Shown: positions 1-13,109, numbered from the stretch's first letter. The stretch: 64,000 nucleotides of DNA from Lethocerus indicus (GCA_019843655.1 JACDQD010000010.1:6803637-6867636); one strand, 5' to 3'. Made by a program: numbers and translations. Notes: generated by a model from the sequence alone, not told the origin.

Positions 1-2043
1 AATTATAACATACCATTTATAATATAATAGATTATTTCACAGTCAGATTTAATGTGAAATAAATATTTTTAAGATATTTCAAAGACAACCTAAAGTATTC
101 TGAGTTCACCAATTTCTTAATGAATATAACTATATTCAATATATTGTCAGTTTTTTAATTTATAATTTAATATTATTTTCATTAGAGAACATGCACATTC
201 GTACCTATGTCCATGTGGATAATAAATGAGAGTTACTAATTCATTTTTAATAATTATCAGTGTGTCTTATTGCGATTTATCCAAACATGGTTTCTTAAGA
301 GCCCTTTACTACTCCTATTATTTTTCTTTTGAACATTTGAATTAGTCTCTGTTTCCTTTTGTCGGTATTATATTTGGCATAATGGGATGATGGGCAGAAA
401 GAAATTGCATTGGCAAATTATAGTTCTTTCTGGTAACAGTAGAGTACAGACAGGAAAATTTCACGATATATTCAGGTTCCATATCAAACTAGATCAGCTT
501 TTACAAATCAATTTTCAGGGGGAATCAGTTTCGGTATCGTTCGTATGTTCGTATTTATGTATTCTATAAAATTATTTTGAGACCATATGTTGGCATATCA
601 TTTTGTTGAACTTATTTGTTGTTCCCTTTTTTATTTTTTATTTTCATGGGATTATATGTTCGTCCGAATATTACTCTGTTGGTTTATTTACCACCCATAT
701 TTTATTTTTAAAAATTAGAATGTTTTGAATATGAGGTGTTGTTCAATTGGTAAGTGAGGTATTGTGTGAAGGTTTGTGCATGGCCTGGTCAGATAAGTCC
801 ACCAAAGAAGGATGACTGTGCTTGGGGAGTCTCTGTGTCCATGGGCCATCTTACAGTAAGAATTAATATCTTAATATCTGAAAAACAAAACCGGGCAAAT
901 TGCTTTGGCAGTTGTCTCTTTTATTTTGCATGAGGAGAACGTGTTGTCAAATTCTTATCGTACATTTCTCCAGTTGTTATAATACTGCGTTAGAACAAAT
1001 TAAAAACCAGTAAAAGCTTATTTTCAGGTTGACCCATAAGTACCTGCAGTTTTTAGTAAAACTATATAATTATTATATATATTAAACAATATGTGTTGTC
1101 TATGTGTGTATAGCAATAACTTAGAATATTAACTCGCAAATTAGAATGTAATTTGGCGGCATAGTGTTTTCTTTACTGAAATTTTCAATTTTTGAAAATA
1201 TGCTGTAATTTTTATTTATTATCAAGCAAAAAGGTCTTGGTGTGAATATCATTTTATATTAAAGAAGCTGTTTTAGTATTTGCCACTGTGGGCTTTTGCT
1301 GATTTAAAAAATAGCCACAGAAAAAACTCATTGCTTATGGGATAACCTTGTATTAGTCTAAGCTCTATTTTTATTTAATTGCATTACTTATAGCTAATTG
1401 TTTAATATTTTGCTTTCACAGTAGCCAATATTATTGTATCGCATATTATACATAATTCTGTTTGTTCTGTTACCTGAATTAGTTGAGGTGACTTGTGTAG
1501 GAACATAGAGTATTATTAGCAATCATAATTCTTTGATTAGATTCAAGATTCTATTATTAGATATGCTTTAGATATGCTGACATATCACTCCCCCACATCT
1601 GCACAAAAGGAATGCTATAAAAAGAAAATTGTTTCCATATTTTTAAGCCAGTTTTTTGATTCCTTGAATACTTTTTCACTGCACTCTGCATCTTTAGCTT
1701 AGTATGATTTGTATTTGTTTGGATACATTCAGCATAATTTAAAAACTTATTTGAATTGTCCTGTAAACATTTTGTCCCTGTTATTTCCTGTTGTGGTGCT
1801 TGACTATAGCAGCATAAACGTGGACATAATCTTCTGTAGTGTAGACTCATTTAGGTGAACTCATATCACTGATTTTATTCTAAAATGTTATTCCTATTCA
1901 AGGTGGTGTTCAGTAAAAACTGTTATAGTGATACACCATATCAGTAGACATTTTAAATTTGTATAATTAAGTTATTATATTGTATTAACTAGTTTAATTG
2001 CCTATAACATAATACTAAATAATTTCTATTGTTACACAAACAG
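1..2043 (+). other. Upstream part of Raptor gene, mostly intron
   Basis: AT-rich sequence preceding the first exon I can support at 2044. It is dense in stops in all frames and holds no other convincing exon apart from the short candidate at 793-855. Because the Raptor exons downstream begin in mid-protein (just before the WD40 region), this stretch is best read as intron of the same gene, with the N-terminal caspase-like and HEAT-repeat exons lying before the window. Confidence 0.55.
793..855 (+). CDS. Possible additional short Raptor exon
   Basis: A 63-base stretch between an acceptor-like CTGGTCAG and a donor-like ACA/GTAAGA reads open for 21 codons, including VSVSMGHLT. It ends in phase 0, which is what the next supported exon at 2044 needs. 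It is richer in GC than the intron around it. I do not recognise the peptide as a Raptor segment; the linker before the Raptor WD40 domain is poorly conserved, so neither sequence nor phase settles it. It could equally be a chance open stretch. Confidence 0.22.
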
Positions 2044-5000
2044 GTAAAAGAGTCGACATTACCAAGGGAAGCAAGTGAAGCAAAATCAAACTCATTGCCC
2101 CCATCTCCATCAAATCGTTCAAATTATTTGGGGTAACTTAATAATAGTTTCTGATATTCAGTCAAGAATGTTATTTACTTTGCATGTGTGCTTTTTACTA
2201 TTGTTTGCAGGTGAATTCATGTTCTTCTTTATTTGGATATTACATATTAAAATAGTTTTTATTGTTTGCAGTGAGTCTCCACCTATGATAGGTAGTTCAA
2301 ATGATAAACTGAACAAATCTCAGATAACCGTAATGTCAAGACCAAGGAAAATTCTGCCCAACACTGTATGTTGAAATTATGATTAATTTATTTATTTTTA
2401 GGTTATTTTTTAAATATAAGGTGCACCTTTTGTGAATAATAATTATAATTATAAAGTGTTATTCCATTTTGATGAAATATAGCAAGAATAATTATATATT
2501 TTAAGTTTATTATTTTAATTAATGTACTGTACTGATCACAACAATTTATTTAACAGATCTGTGAAGATAGTACTGATGAAGAGGGAAAAGACAGTAGGAA
2601 GCCGCTTGTGGGCACACAGTTTGTAGAATGGAGCTGTAAATATTTTGCCCAACCAGTTATGTTTGATAACATTAGCACTGATATTGAGAGTCCACATTAT
2701 TATGAAAGGGAATGGAGGTGAGTGGTGCCTCTCAGAGAGGCATATTTCAGTTTATTTCTTTGTTGTTCAGTTATTTAATTTGCATACTACTGAACACATT
2801 TTTAAATTAGAACATTGCGTTAAATATTATTCGGATCTTTGATTTTTTTTTACTTTGCACCTAGCTTTCTAATCATTTATTAATTACTATCTAGGTTTCA
2901 TACGGTTTGAAAGTTATATCATGTGTACATTTTGCTGTTGGTTAATGTGGCAGATATTTGAGAAATGCAGAGTTGAGGAGAGAGGCGAGAGATGAACACA
3001 TCCGTATTGGACAGACAAAGCTGGAAAATTTGTTCTTTTCAGCGAGATGCAGCCACCAACCGACAGCTGTACAGTTCCACCCATACGATTCTCAGATAGT
3101 CATAGGATACAAAGATTCATTTGCGTAAGGATCATTTATACCAAATAATTGATTTACATTTTTTCATATTTGTATATTAGTTGATAACTAGTTACAGTTA
3201 CAAGTATTCCTGTCTCATGATTAAAATAATTTTTCAGACATTTTTTTGTTTTCTGTTAATAAAATGATTTTGCATTATTAGTTCCTGATTAATTTTTCAC
3301 AGATGTTCCAAGAAAAATATAGCAAGATAATTATCTATTTTTTTTAAATTTTATTTTAAAAAATGTCACATTTAGAAAATTTTACATTGTTTGTACATTG
3401 AGAATTACCAAGAAATGTATATTTTTTTCTTTCATCTATGATTAGATTTCAGTCATTTGTATTGCAGTGTTTCTGAACTATTGGGACCACATATGTAGTG
3501 CAGATGTTTAGGCTAAGTTAGTTTAAGATGGTCTTAGTATGTGTAGCCCATTGATACCTAGAAAAAAAATTTAATCACATTATCTGTTTCATTAATATTT
3601 TCTACGAAATTTCAGTTGCAAAACAAAGTTGCAGCCGAGCCTAATACCTTTTTGTTAAGGGCAAATTAATTCAGCGTGTGACCATCCCCCGTGGCAGTTC
3701 TAAACGTTTATTTTTTTTTCTTTCAGCATCTGGGACTACGGGACCGGCAGTAAGCTGTGCTCTGTGAGGAACAGCGGGAGCGAGAAAAGGAGTGGAGGTT
3801 CGAGAGTGACATCTCTGCAGTATATAAACGGCCATGACATTGCTCTCGTGGTGACTGGAGGGGATGATGGAGCGGTGAGGGTGTGGAAGCAGTGCGGCAC
3901 CTTGCTGACCGCCTGGCAGGCCTTGGGCAGCTCTTCCTCCTCCTCCTCCTCCTCTTCATCTTCTTCTTCCGCTATGTCTTCCTCAATGTCCAGATTGGGA
4001 TATCCGGGCACAAACAGTAAGTTTGTTTTTGTTTGCATCATTTAAGTTAGGATCCCCATTGAAGTTCAAATTTGCCTGTATGCTATGGATGTTAATATGT
4101 AAGTTAGTTGTAAAGTAGGGATAATGATAAGAGATATAAGCCACTGTGGCCCATAACTGACCAATTGCACTATATGAAAATGTTAAAAAAAATCTTAATA
4201 ATTATATTTACTCTTTTCTCACTTTATTAAAATACACTAAAATATTTCTGCACTCATTCTAGTGATATATATTTTCCTTAGTCCAAAAAACAAATGTTAA
4301 CCTTAAATTACAACTGGTATTTAATTGATATTATTTTTTAATTATTCCAAAAAAACATTGTACAGTTCTGTATTTCATTTCTGTAAAGGTTATAGTGGAA
4401 GTATGTCCGGAATGGTAATGGCGTGGGATCAAGGTAGGGAAGAATTGATTGTTGGAGGTGATTCGAGGAGTTTAAGAGTTTGGGATGCTGACAAGGAACT
4501 GAAGGTCTGTGATATTCCGACAGGAGCGGATTCTTGTGTTACTAGCATCTCACTTGACCCGTCAGGTAAGATCTCATTCTTTTTTTAATTCAATTATTTG
4601 AACTAAATTTCAAGTGTTATTACTATTTGTGTGTTATGTTAATAGTACATCTGTTCTCTGCCAAAATCGTTAATTTAGTGTTATGATTGAACAATAATTT
4701 GCAGTTGGACTATTAGAAAAGTTATAACATGTTTAATACATCTGTATGAATTTTTAGGCGGATGGTTGATGGGAGTTGGCTGTGGTGATGGAACAGTTAG
4801 ACTTTTTGATCGAAGGATTTCTCCTTTAGAATCGAGAGTCATGACTTATAGGGAACATACAACATGGGTTGTCTCAGTTGCCTTAAGTCCTGGATCAACA
4901 TCTTTGATTAGTGGGAGGTAAGTAACTTAATCTCTATTTGTTTAAATGTCCTGAAATATTAAGATTTAAATTCTCAATGAAATTTAATAATTTCTTAGTC

Positions 5001-5960
5001 ATACAGCCTCTCATATGGTAGTAATAATAGTAAGTTACATAGAATTTATTTATAAAAATTTAAGAGGAGATTTCTAGATATATTTGTTGTTTGGATATGA
5101 AGTATTAAAGAAAATAAATATTAGAGAATTCTATTGTCAGTTATGTGAAATGGTAGTTATGTATTTTTATTGTATAGTTTCAATGGTAATTGAAAATATA
5201 ATAACTGAATATATAAATTTTCTAGTACGTGTGGGGATGTAAGGAAGTTTGACACAAGAAAGCATAGCTCTGAAGTAATTTGTCAAACCCAACAGGGCAT
5301 GAAGGCCATGTCAGTCCATCCAACGGCAGACATACTTGCCTGGTTAGTATAAGATGCTTAGTATTCATTTCCTACTAATTGATCAGGAATATATATCCTA
5401 TGGAATGAATGTTTTTACTTTCTCTTTGTACACTTACAAATTTTAAGGGTCCAAAGCACTGTAGCCTAGCAAAAACTTCAGCAAAATATATAGGATAAGT
5501 CTGTAAGTGGAGATTAACAATTTCTGATTGCCTGTAACAAATTTCAATGAACATTTTTATTTCATGAAAATTTCGCTGGACTATTTTCATTTCCAAGCTT
5601 GCAAATTCTACAAACCAATAAAAATTTCTAAACATTTGGTTCCATGGCCCGATTCTTTTTCTATATCTCGCCTACTCTGAATGTACTGAATAATGGAAGT
5701 CCAAAATATTACGTTGTATTTATCTTAGATTGTGCAACTTCTGATGTATCGCTTTCTTTTTCAGCGGGTCAGTGAACCAGATCAGCATATACCGGTCCAA
5801 CGGTAAGGTGTTGAATCTGATAAAATCTGCCTACGACTGGTTCTACAATCCGAGATTTGGTCCCGTCGGATGTCTGGCGTTCCACCCTCACAGGCTCCTC
5901 TTGGCCGCCGGCTCCGTGGACCCAACCCTCACCATCTATTCCGCCGATCCGAAAAGATGA
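2044..5960 (+). CDS. raptor: Raptor (regulatory-associated protein of mTOR), C-terminal half
   Basis: Raptor is the scaffold of mTORC1: it recruits substrates through TOS motifs and brings the complex to the lysosome through Rag GTPases. Nine exons join in frame to 484 codons plus stop: 2044-2132, 2272-2365, 2557-2717, 2954-3124, 3727-4016, 4389-4565, 4758-4917, 5226-5342, 5765-5960, all with GT..AG borders. Family landmarks seen are EWSCKYFAQPVM and YYEREWRYLRNAELRR before the propeller, then WD40 blades with DDGAVRVWKQ, SLRVWDADKELKV, DIPTGADSCVTS, RVMTYREHTTWVVS, CGDVRKFDTRK, CGSVNQISIYRSNGKV and GCLAFHPHRLLLAAGS. These follow vertebrate Raptor almost blade for blade, and the protein stops where the family stops. 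The acceptor at 4388 (CTGTAAAG) is weak but required by phase. One loop carries a 14-serine run. The N-terminal exons are outside the window. Confidence 0.96.
3929..3970 (+). repeat. Poly-serine codon repeat inside Raptor WD40 domain
   Basis: Fourteen consecutive serine codons (mostly TCC, TCT and TTC-shifted TCT/TCA mixtures beginning AGC TCT TCC) lie between the blade ending LLTAWQALG and the segment AMSSSMSRLGYPG. In vertebrate Raptor the corresponding inter-blade loop is short and not serine-rich. The run is in frame and flanked on both sides by conserved Raptor sequence. Confidence 0.85.
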
Positions 5961-8900
5961 CAGGTTAACAATTTATCAAGTTATTAATACGTCCGTTTGT
6001 TTTCTTTGTTTCACCCCTCTGTTTTCGCCCCCGCGTTTCTTTTTTTCGCTTTCCGTTTTTTTCAAGCTCTTTTTCTTTTTTCCCCTATAAACTGTAAATG
6101 AGAGTAATATTGAAACGTTGGTACGTTGTTGGTTGGCGATTAGAGTGCGGCTCTAGAGCAGTGCTCGCCGAGTGGTGCCCCTGAACAAACAGTGGACGTA
6201 GTGGCGACCCCTTGTGACTGGTGCACCACTGTCACCCATCCGGATCGCCCCATCATACCTTGCCTCAATACGTGTATTATTGGTGATTTTTTTAATTTTC
6301 TCAACAATAAATAGTAAGTGGAGTAGTTGCGTAATATTCATTTCTGTTGTGTTAAGATCACGAAAGGAAAAAAATGAAACAATATTCGGGGGAGGATGAT
6401 GTAACCGGATTTAATTATTGTATTAGCGATGTACGTTATTTAAAAATATTTATTGACAAAAAAAATTGTAAGAATTGTCCCTAGAAGCACTGTCCTAATA
6501 ATTGAAGCGTAAATGCAATTGTTCTTTTTAAATTTTGTCCTATAAAATATCCAAAACCTGTATATCTACTTACAGTGTACTTGTGCTACACTGAGGCTTG
6601 TTTTGAAGTTGAAATGTTTTATTTGTCAGATGGGACATTAGCTGTGTGCAGGAGCCGTGCGGTTCTTGTTGAACTGACTTAAAATGCTCGCTCTTTACAA
6701 GGCTCTTGAGTCAGAACAACAGGAAAAACTTGCACCTACCTCATCGCATCCAATATACAATTATACACTGCAATATTATTGTTATCGTATTGTCCGATGC
6801 TTGTGCAAAAAAAAAAGAAACTGTCGAAACGTTTCTGAATATGCGCTAACGAACGTGATCTCTCATGTGTCATATTTTTTAATTTAATATTACTATTATA
6901 TTATTATGATGGTGCTGGGTTTCGCCTTTGTTTTTTAACTGGCATAAAGTCCGATTATGATTTTTACGATTGAAAAAATATATAAAAAGAAATTTAAGGG
7001 TTAGTCGTCAAAACAACCTGTTTACAAACCAGTACTTAAAGTCTGTCTGCATGTCTATAGCTAAATTTCTGTAAATAGGATATATTTAATTAATCTATTT
7101 TATTTTTTTAATCCAGCTATTCGAGTACATGCATGTGCTCAGTTTGAATAACGTACGTATGGGAACTAGTTATATTCTTTAGAATTTTTTTTTCGGGGGC
7201 ACTTATGTTCTGGCAACAAGGAGCCTTCTAAGTACATTACAATTTTTGATTGCAATAATAACTGAAAACAATTCTTTTTATTTTCTCTCAAAACATTGAT
7301 AATTAAAAAAATATATTTCTTTCTTGCTTTTAATGATAAATCTATCAACAATCAGTAGTTTTGAAAATTACAGTTGTTTCCCATATAAATTTATTTATGA
7401 TATTTGATACTATAAATACGGTTTAAATTTATTAAAGAATCATATAATAATGTAAGATTTAATTATTTAAAATCTTAATAAGAGTATTTTCATAAGATGT
7501 TATTGAAATAATTACCAGATTTTGTAATGTTTTAATGGGAATTTAAAATTTAATTAAATTGTTCCTTAGAAGGTTCTTGGCCATCATCATTGAGGCTTTC
7601 TATGGGTATTCGAATATAATCGCGGAAAGGATAATTGTATAGTCATTGAATGGTTGTATTTAACTAAAGTAAGCTGTTACCTGTTTTCTTTCTTATTTTT
7701 CTTCTTTTTTTTCTCTCATTATAATTTATTTACTGCCTAGTCTAATTATTTTATTTTGGAACAACAAGTTTTAATGACTTTTTTGTTGCATTGTTAGGAA
7801 AATAATGGCATAGATCCTTTCCATCACATTTTTTTGAAACTGTGCAATATTATCACAATAGAGATTTATATGATGTAAACATTGTTAAATAGACTTGCTC
7901 CTGGTGTTGAACCAGTTCTGAAAGACTGCATTAGAATCCTATTTAATTTTTATTGACACTCCAATAATTTACAGTGGGACAAAAACACTATAATATATTG
8001 TTGTTTATTTTTTTATTTCCTTTATAACATTTTTTAGTTTGTTGAAATGTTCACAACGATCTAAAATTAAATTTAGGAAACCATGGAATGGTTGACAGTT
8101 AAAAAAACAGGTGTAGCGCAATATAGATTTATTACACATTTTTATTAGTTTTAATTACTGATTAAAAAGTTTCACTAGAACGAATTATTTGTAAATTACA
8201 AATATTCAGGTATCTGTTTTATATTTATAATAATCAATGCAACATAGTAATTACGATGTCAATTACGTTTTGTTTCTTATTATTGTTATATTGTATGTGA
8301 AACATTATTAAGCCAATTAAGTAATTTATTGTCTTTATGTCAGTCTTTATTTTATTTTTGGGTTCACGTGCCATTTTCATCAATTTTGTACATCATTTTA
8401 ATGGTGGAAAGAATAAAATTTGAAGTTCTTTTTTATAACTGTATATTTTGGGTCTGTTAGAAATTGCCTTGATACATAAATTAATAATGTATTCATGAAG
8501 TGTACATATAATAAAAAGTGTTGTGTAAATAAAATTTAATTTAAAAAAAATAGTAAATTAACGGTTAAAATGCAGAAAATGCTGTCGATCAGTTTTATAC
8601 ATTCATAAAAGACTGATGTACGCGCTTGTGCATTTGAATTAGATGTAAAAAAAAATGAAAATCCTTTGTTTTCAGAATGCACTAAACATTAATAATCGGT
8701 TTCAAAATTCTGTACTGAAAAAATTGGTTCAAATCGGAGACTTTGGTTATTGAGTACAAACTACAATCGAACAATATAAATGGTTAACAGCAAAGAATGT
8801 AGGCCATAACGCTTTTCACAATTAGTGTGTTATTTGCCCTAGTTGTTTAGAATGGAAGTGCAGTATTTCAATTTTTGAAAGTTAAAACTGTTAGGCTTTA

Positions 8901-9560
8901 TAAGCTTGAAAATACCACACATGTTTATTATTTATTAATTTGCGGACATGTAAATCGAGTCCTTACTACACAATTTTATTTTTAAATTGTGATCTTTTTT
9001 TTATTGTATAAGCAATAATGAGTTGATCGATGAGTCATGATGTATATTAAAATGAATAAAGTGAAAAATATTCCTCGCCACTGTGAAGCCTGTTGTTGTA
9101 AATTTGTTTTTTTTTTTTTTTTTTGTCGACTTGTCTTGACCTAAGACAAGGACACTGTAACTGTATGTAAATTTTGAAGCTGTTTATTGTTGAAATACAA
9201 ATAAGTACAAAAAGAAAAGGTATTATTATTTATCAATATCCCTTATGCAATTTTTATAGAATTGTGAACTGCAACTCCGAAAGTAAGCATGTAGTCCAGC
9301 TACCACAATTTTTTCTGATCAATTTAAGAACATTACAAAAGAAAATTTAATTTTTAAGTGTTTATTAATTAAAAATATGCAATGTGTTTCATATGAATTT
9401 CTGTACATCCTGCATGATTCTACATGAAATTGTTTATATATTAATTTCAATTCGGTACATTAATGTAATGAATTTTATGTTGTTCAATTGAAAAAGAAAC
9501 TGTTAATCTTTAAACTGGTTTGGTGTTGAATAAATTAATATTTTTGAGAAATGCTTCAAG
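5961..9560 (+). other. Raptor 3' UTR and 3' flank, AT-rich
   Basis: No convincing coding sequence. The stretch is strongly AT-rich, with candidate AATAAA poly(A) signals at 6307, 8412, 8528 and 9055 and a T-run near 9105-9124. A long 3' UTR ending at one of the later signals is plausible, since composition stays intron-like up to about 9.5 kb and then becomes more GC- and CpG-rich. Short open frames here look like chance. Confidence 0.5.
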
Positions 9561-10699
9561 ATCCAAAAATGTGCCTATCTTTCGGCGAGACTGGTAATAT
9601 TTTCTCTTGAATTTGGTTATCCTCCAAGCAAGGTAAGGAAAATTGACTATATCTCACGGTTTATTTGGGATTAACGTCATGTTTAAGATTACATAGGGTA
9701 TTGTTTCTTAGGTCAAAGGTTTTTTGCAACGTTAAATCTCTTCCTTCAGATCCTGCCTGTGTAATAAACGTAAGAGCGATGTTAGCCACCGGCTCTCGGG
9801 TTGATCGATAGTCAATTACCAAATGGCTCTCGCGGAAACCCGTTGTCACTTTACAGATCAAATAAAGTAGGCATGAATAGGGGGACACCTTATCTCAGAC
9901 GTATAATCGAACTGAAAACCTGTATAGCGCGGCTTCTGTCTGTGGACGAATTTGAAACTAACAGTTTCAAAGTTTTAACGATTTTATTCCGTAGTATTCC
10001 GGCATTTTATATATTAAAAGGAATTGAAAAATTAATTGTTTTTTCGTTAATATTTAAAGTTCTTAGTAATAAGCGGTGCTCAACCAAGGCAAAAATGTTG
10101 ACTAATCAACTTCATTAGAATTTAGTCCAAACTCAATTCCACGTCTGGAATCACGATTAGCGAAGCTAGGCGCGATCTCTCGTAGAAAAATTTGGATAGC
10201 GTTCTATTTATATATATTTATTTATATTTCTGTTTATATCGTCAACCCCAAAATGAATAATTTTCACGTCATAAATTAACATTTCCACTCGTGAAATTTC
10301 CTGTCTTCAAAATGCCCCATTTCGTAATTTACTAACTGAAATCGGTTTGGATTAGGACCAAATAGATGAGTGGAACTTGAACATTGGACGAGTGACGATG
10401 AAGTATTATATTGCAACATATCTGAACATGGGTTGCGGCCTTCGTAGACAATGTTCAGAGATGAATTATCGATCATTATCCAATAGTTGGAGGTCAAGAA
10501 ATAAATTATAGCATCGCTGATAAGCTTCTCCCGCCCGCGATATTGGCCCGGCGCTCCTAATACTAACACCGCAATACAGTCCTTCCGCGAAGGTTAGTAT
10601 CAGCGCCCTACTCTCCTTTTTATGTTCTCTCCGGTTATGGTTACCGTTACCGGATTCTGGACATATTCCTTCGACAGTGGTACCAGTCGATAAAGTAAG
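9561..10699. other. Spacer with a copy of the hairpin-bearing repeat
   Basis: No gene recognised. From about 10435 to 10690 this is one copy of the dispersed element containing the 58-bp hairpin; the flanking motifs 'attatccaatagttggagg' and 'ctccggttatggttaccg' recur beside other copies. The rest shows nothing I can name. Confidence 0.5.
10550..10607 (+). repeat. 58-bp hairpin repeat, copy 1
   Basis: Imperfect palindrome. The left arm starts GGCGCTCCTAATACTAACAC and the right arm ends GGTTAGTATCAGCGCC, with an inner part around CAATACAGTCC. Five further copies occur between 14.6 and 20.7 kb in both orientations, with shared flanks, so the hairpin is the core of a larger dispersed element of roughly 250-350 bp. 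Confidence 0.8.
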
Positions 10700-10913
10700 T
10701 TAACCCTCTATGGGCCGAATTTTTATTTAAATCCAAAAAAATTGGGGGAACGAAAAATCAGCAAATTGATATTGATATGGGTTTTCTTGACAACGTTATA
10801 TAGGATTAAGATTTATGCCCCGTCTAACGACAAAAGCTATAATTATTTGATAAAATATCGATAAATTGAAAGGGGATGTGACCTGAAAGTTACACGGGCC
10901 CATAGGGGGTTAA
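10700..10913. mobile_element. TTAA-flanked MITE, piggyBac-like
   Basis: A 206-bp non-coding element at 10704-10909 is bounded by TTAA on both sides (10700-10703 and 10910-10913). Its ends are inverted: left CCCTCTATGGGCC, right complement CCCCCTATGGGCC, one mismatch in 13. TTAA duplications with a CCC-starting terminal repeat are typical of piggyBac-type elements. It has no transposase and would depend on a copy elsewhere. The same left end recurs at 63966, cut by the window edge. Confidence 0.85.
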
Positions 10914-11900
10914 ACAACTTTCCCTAATCCTGTCAGTTTGAGAAAATGCCTCCAGTCGGCGGGATGTTTGGCCGGCGGGTGGTAAATTTTTCTTCGTTCC
11001 GTTGGCAAAGTTTCCCCCCGGTGTTGGCGACGCCTCGCGGCGGGTTAGTCTAAATCAGGGCGCAGGGCTGCCGACCGCCCCTCACTTGCCGGTTACAATG
11101 TTCCTGAAACTACGGCGATGAGATGACAAGGTGAATTTTGAGACAGCATTTTTTTTTCTAATGAATAGCTTCTGCCGCTTGTTTGCAACAGTGTTCCTTT
11201 TAGGGCCAACCTTCGATTCATTTTTCAGAATCCTGTGTCATTTTTTTTCACTTCGGTACCCTTGTCGCCAAATAATCGCTGAAACGCTTTGACAATAGCT
11301 TATAATTTATTTACAGTATTCGAACATTTGTTTTGAAATTTCTATAAATTCTCCGATCTTACTCTCCGGTACATTTTCACGTACAACAGCTTCTTTACCA
11401 TACGCTCATACTGACACATTTTTCATGAATCGGCGCATTAATTTATTTATCATTTAAACTGCCTTAGACTTTCTTATTTTTAAAAACATTTCTAGATTTA
11501 CATTACAATTGCGCGTATAATTGTATAAAAAATACAATTATACACTTATTTACATTGTACTCTGTTTAATTGGCCTATTTAGGTATACAATATTGTAAAA
11601 TAAATGTTAAGGTAACTTACTACCAAAATTTTAAAGTCCATAGCCTTTCGTTTTATAAATATCCTTAAAACAGAAATTTTACGATGCTTGTTAGCAATTT
11701 CACCAAGTTATGCCAAACGAAAACTGTTGAGTTTATCCTGAACATGTCGCAGTATATTTTATGTGGCTGATAAGGCCAAAGGAGGTCATTATGTAGGCAT
11801 ATATAAGTCCATACATAAGTTAAGGTATTAGAAGGGAATTTGACTTGGTATATAATTAGAATATTAAAAGCGTAACAGGCGAAATAATACTTTATCACGC
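10914..11900. other. Spacer, nothing recognised
   Basis: Mixed sequence: a CpG-rich part to about 11100, then AT-rich. No open frame with family resemblance, no tRNA-like fold and no repeat shared with the rest of the window that I can see. Confidence 0.4.
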
Positions 11901-11903
11901 CGG

Positions 11904-12275
11904 TTAAAGCGGTAACGTAAGGCTAACGGGCCAATAGAAACGGTTCCGGGCGAAAAACCGTAACAGGCGGAATAAAACTATAACGGTCGAAATTAAATCG
12001 TAACGGGCGAAATAAAAACGGTAACAGGTAAAAAAAATGGTAACAGGTTGAATAAAACGTTAGCAGGCCAAATAAAACCGCTACAGGCGGAATAAAAACG
12101 GTAAATGGAGAAATAAAACCATAACAGGCGAAATAAAACGGCAATAGGCAAAATAAACCCGTAAAATGTGAAATAAAACAGTAACAGGTGGAATAAAAAC
12201 GGTAACAGGCAAAATAAAATGTTAACAGGTGAAATGAAACTGTAACAGGCGGAATAAAACTGTAATATATGAAGT
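11904..12275. repeat. Degenerate 20-21 bp tandem repeat array
   Basis: About 18 head-to-tail copies of a unit close to CGGTAACAGGCGAAATAAAA, with single-base differences and length changes between copies. The long Phe-rich open frame on the minus strand across this region is a by-product of the repeat and is not called as a gene. Confidence 0.85.
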
Positions 12276-12454
12276 AATTAAGGCGAAACAAAGTATTGGA
12301 AATCCTTTCATCTTCCCCAAACAATATGCCTGAATTTATAAATATCTTGGTAGAACTATTATTTCAATATCTCAGCATTTTTGCCACCCCATGTTACATT
12401 TCGAGTTCGCTGGATATATTAACTTTTATTTAAATAGTTAACGGTAAGTAAGAA

Positions 12455-12600
12455 TTAATTTTTTTAACCTTCTTTATTTTGTACAATCAACATTGAATGT
12501 TATAAGTACAAATGCTGTATGTATTTGTACAGTAGCATTAAGGACGGTACGAAGGACTTTTGACTGAAATATCTGGATGCGAGCTACGTATTTTAATATA
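12455..12600 (-). mobile_element. LINE 3' end fragment (jockey-like), minus strand
   Basis: Read on the minus strand this ends with the same 3' signature as the copies at 19.6 and 21.5 kb: ACATTCAATGTTGATTGTAC followed by an A-rich tail. Upstream it keeps a trace of the RT region (complement of 'ggtacgaaggacttttgac'). It is 5'-truncated and internally deleted. Confidence 0.75.
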
Positions 12601-13109
12601 AAGCGTTTGTTTTCTGCGTTGCGAAGGGTAATATAAAACCTTCAGAATCTCTGTCTCAATATTTTACCAACGGAATAGAGACTTACGCTGTGACCTCTGT
12701 CCGGGGGAATTATTTTTCCGAATAAATAAACTTTTGTTTATTCGCGGCATTATCTTTCCGCACTCCAGCTCCGGTTGCACTTAAGTAATTGGTGCAATTA
12801 CTTAGGTGATGTGCAAACACGAAGGAGAGCGGGGGCGGCGAAGTAGAAGAGTGAAACAAGTTTTCAGTTATAAAAATAGTAGGACTCATTAACACAAGAA
12901 CAATTTCAGAAACAGCTGTAATTTCATTCGGTACCACGAGTGCCAACTGAATATATCGACCGCCAATGGTTTATTTACTGTATATTTATAGTTCCTTAAA
13001 ATACACATTCGAATACTGGATATTTGTCTATGTAAGCGTCCGGGGACTAAGGGGGTCTGTTTTAATTCTATTTTAAATTGGCACGCCAATAAGAAGCACG
13101 TTTTCGCGT

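Noticed and set aside
387..569. 60-codon open frame near the window start as a Raptor exon
   Set aside because: No Raptor resemblance, no fitting splice borders, and codon use like intron sequence.
10550..10607. 58-bp hairpin as a tRNA or tRNA-derived element
   Set aside because: It folds as one long hairpin with no cloverleaf, and no A-box or B-box promoter sequence was seen.
11923..12324. 133-codon minus-strand open frame rich in Phe and Tyr
   Set aside because: It is the translation of the 20-bp tandem repeat array; the repeated peptide pattern follows from the repeat and has no domain.
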